The translations under genes and the position numbers were made by a program. Shown one piece after another: positions 62,551-64,000 of a DNA stretch of 64,000 nucleotides. The stretch lies in assembly GCF_027568575.1 (NCBI RefSeq), contig NZ_JANUVP010000020.1. The stretch is one strand, 5' to 3'. Each line of letters starts with the position of its first letter. Positions within the stretch are counted from its first letter, which is position 1. This DNA is from Caldifermentibacillus hisashii (GTDB lineage: Bacteria > Bacillota > Bacilli > Bacillales > Caldibacillaceae). Below the pieces are notes generated by a model that saw nothing but the letters and a program-made list of their open reading frames with translations, made no database searches and had not been told where the DNA came from.

Positions 62551-63642
62551 TTAATTTTGCTCTTTCAAACTCCTGATCTCGTCGGCTGATAACCCTGTAA
62601 GCGAAATAATCAGGTTTATGTCTAAACCGCTATTAATCATTTTTATTGCTATTTTTCTCTTTTCTATTAATTGGCCTTCCATAATTCCTTTGTTCAGTCC
62701 CTCTTTGATCCCTTCTTCTCGCCCTTTTTCTCTACCTTCCTTTATTCCTTCTTTGATTCCCTCCTTGATTCCTTCTTTGATTCCTTCTTTGATTCCTTCT
62801 TTGATTCCTTCTTCTCTTGCTTCTTTTTTCCATCTTTCAAATAACTCACCAAATGTAATGACTTCTTTTGTTTTTTCAGCTTGAGCCATATCGACACCCT
62901 CCTCCTTAAATATTCTGAAAATTTCTTTCATAAATTTTTCATGTAAATCGTCAGGCAAGTATAAAATAGCATCAACAAATATTAAAAGTTTCATACCAAT
63001 ATCCGACTCGACAAATGAGTATCTTTCTTTTATTATTTGTGCCAAATTTACTTTATATGTGTAGCGTTGCTCAGCATTAAATCTCGTACTTGCCTGATAT
63101 TTCCCTGCCAAAAGTGCTAAAGCAAATGGATTGTCTGAAGTAAATAGTTCCGTTTCTGTGAAGTTGTTAAGATGATGGACACGAAATTGAAATTGTACAC
63201 TAGTCCCTAAAAAGTGATGATCAAACGTGGTTGGATGTTGCGCTGATGGATCAGTAACCAGTACAATGGAATATATATTTTTTCTGCCTTTATCGAACAG
63301 TTTTTAGTACATCTTGAACATTCGTTCGGAAATGTCTCGTCCATCCCCTTGAACCTCGATATGAATGGTTGCTTTTTTCATTGCATATTTCCTTTTTAAT
63401 TTTACATCAAAAATCTTGTCCGCAATATGCTTTCCTATCCTTTGCTTTGAATGAATTGGAAATAATTCCTGCTCCATCGGTTGTAGCTTTGCCGCAAAGT
63501 CAATTTGTTCAAAAAGTTCCGGCTCCAATAAAAGTAAAAAAGAATCTAACATACCGGCAATGATTTCTTTCCAATGGCGATCAAAGTCAATCTTATTTGC
63601 ATCACACATCTCCTGTCCCTCAAAAATAAGACTGTTTAACAA
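62551..63642 (-). pseudogene. Rpn-family (PD-(D/E)XK) nuclease interrupted by one stop
   Basis: Frames 63642-63304 and 63303-62551 are the same frame, broken only by TAA at 63304-63306 (MFKMY-stop-KLFDKGRKNIYSIVLV). The first part has the nuclease core: WKEIIAGMLDSFLLLLEPEL, DKIFDVKLKRKY and IHIEVQGDGRD with the E-x-Q catalytic pattern. The second part holds the helical middle and C-terminal charged repeats (IKEGIKEGIKEG) encoded by six or so 12-base units at about 62745-62815, then SGLDINLIISLTGLSADEI. GGGAGG seven bases before a TTG at 63642 fits a start. Rpn proteins promote DNA recombination or transposition-like events. Either a recent pseudogene or a sequence error. Confidence 0.8.
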
Positions 63643-63669
63643 ATTCATACCTCCCTCTAATTCTACCAT

Positions 63670-64000
63670 TATAGCAAAAGCAAAAATAATTTTCCATTAT
63701 TTTCAATATTTTTACGACCAAACAGATAGTAATTTTTGGTAAATTTATATTTATCATTCGTTTTATTTAAAGAAGGCCAAGGAAGTCACGAAAAATTATT
63801 ATTGATTCATTGATGTTTTAATAATTACTACAATATAAATTTCAGGTGGTGTATAAGTGACAAATCCTTCATTTAGTATTTGACTCCCATATTCCTGTTA
63901 CAGATTATCGTTTTTTTTTAATCTTTAGCGACGTCTACATATAAATTCCAACAGAAGAGTCTATTTCCTTCTCAACGCTCTTCGTTCAGCGTATTCCAGG
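63670..64000. other. right-edge region
   Basis: AT-rich, with no supported gene. On the minus strand 64000-63961 reads LEYAERRALRRK before a TAG; this might be the end of a gene lying mostly beyond the window, but twelve codons are too few to name it. Confidence 0.25.

Noticed and set aside
62745..62815. 12-base tandem units considered as a CRISPR array or regulatory repeat
   Set aside because: They are contiguous, without spacers, and encode the in-frame IKEG repeats of the Rpn-type protein.
63961..64000. Possible end of a minus-strand gene (LEYAERRALRRK)
   Set aside because: Only twelve codons are visible; too short to support a call.

Overview
This is a low-GC Bacillaceae chromosome segment. 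The sporulation genes (ytaF, ytvI, ytrH/ytrI, ytfJ, an alpha/beta SASP), the Bacillus-type citZ-icd-mdh and phoP-phoR sets, pyruvate kinase with its extra C-terminal PEP-utiliser domain, EzrA and RefZ all indicate an endospore-forming Firmicute. Gene order largely follows the coaE-polA-phoPR-citZ-pfkA-accDA-dnaE-ytoI ... ackA-tpx-sppA-thiI-ezrA-rpsD arc of Bacillus subtilis. Most genes are on the minus strand. Purine-rich Shine-Dalgarno sites decide many starts, and an unusual number of those starts are TTG (coaE, ytaF, polA, ytvI, accD, celC, celF, ytxK).

Layout: (1) 0.3-5.5 kb, DNA metabolism and CoA: polA, mutM, ytaF, coaE. (2) 5.6-8.1 kb, an HflK/HflC pair between polA and phoR, a place where B. 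subtilis has no such genes. Repeat elements lie directly on both sides. (3) 8.2-24.2 kb, central metabolism and its control: phoPR, mdh, icd, citZ, ytvI, fxsA, pyk, pfkA, accA, accD, a FadR-like regulator and malic enzyme. (4) 24.6-31.8 kb, replicative dnaE, sporulation genes ytrHI, nanoRNase nrnA, ytpI and ytoI. (5) 32-37.3 kb, accessory and variable: a small membrane protein, a structured repeat, an Rpn-type nuclease fragment, ytkL, an M24 peptidase, a universal stress protein and an EcsC-like protein. (6) 37.4-44.9 kb, a beta-glucoside PTS island: celB (IIC), two small unknown proteins, a DUF3284 protein, a MupG/DUF871 protein, celA (IIB), celC (IIA), a GH4 6-phospho-beta-glucosidase and a divergence-free ROK regulator upstream. 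(7) 45-61.3 kb, ackA, ytxK, tpx, ytfJ-ytfI, yteJ-sppA, sspA, thiI-iscS, ezrA, refZ, msrC and a diguanylate cyclase. (8) 61.6-64 kb, rpsD with a long probable S4-autoregulatory leader, then an Rpn-type nuclease gene interrupted by one in-frame stop.

The most interesting signals lie between genes. A roughly 125-160 bp dispersed element is present at 5671-5830 and, inverted, at 32270-32391. It has two stem-loops in which the two copies differ by compensatory base pairs around a conserved linker, which points to a conserved RNA or single-stranded DNA fold (possibly an IS200/IS605-derived palindromic element). Two other repeat families (around 60-118 / 20346-20405, and 118-178 / 7861-7925 / 47801-47835) also occupy intergenic space. 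Further candidates are a 37-codon ORF in frame behind citZ, a 17-codon ORF with a good ribosome site inside the PTS operon, and a perfect 21-bp palindrome at the ROK regulator promoter. All family assignments come from reading motifs and from remembered homologues; no database search was run.
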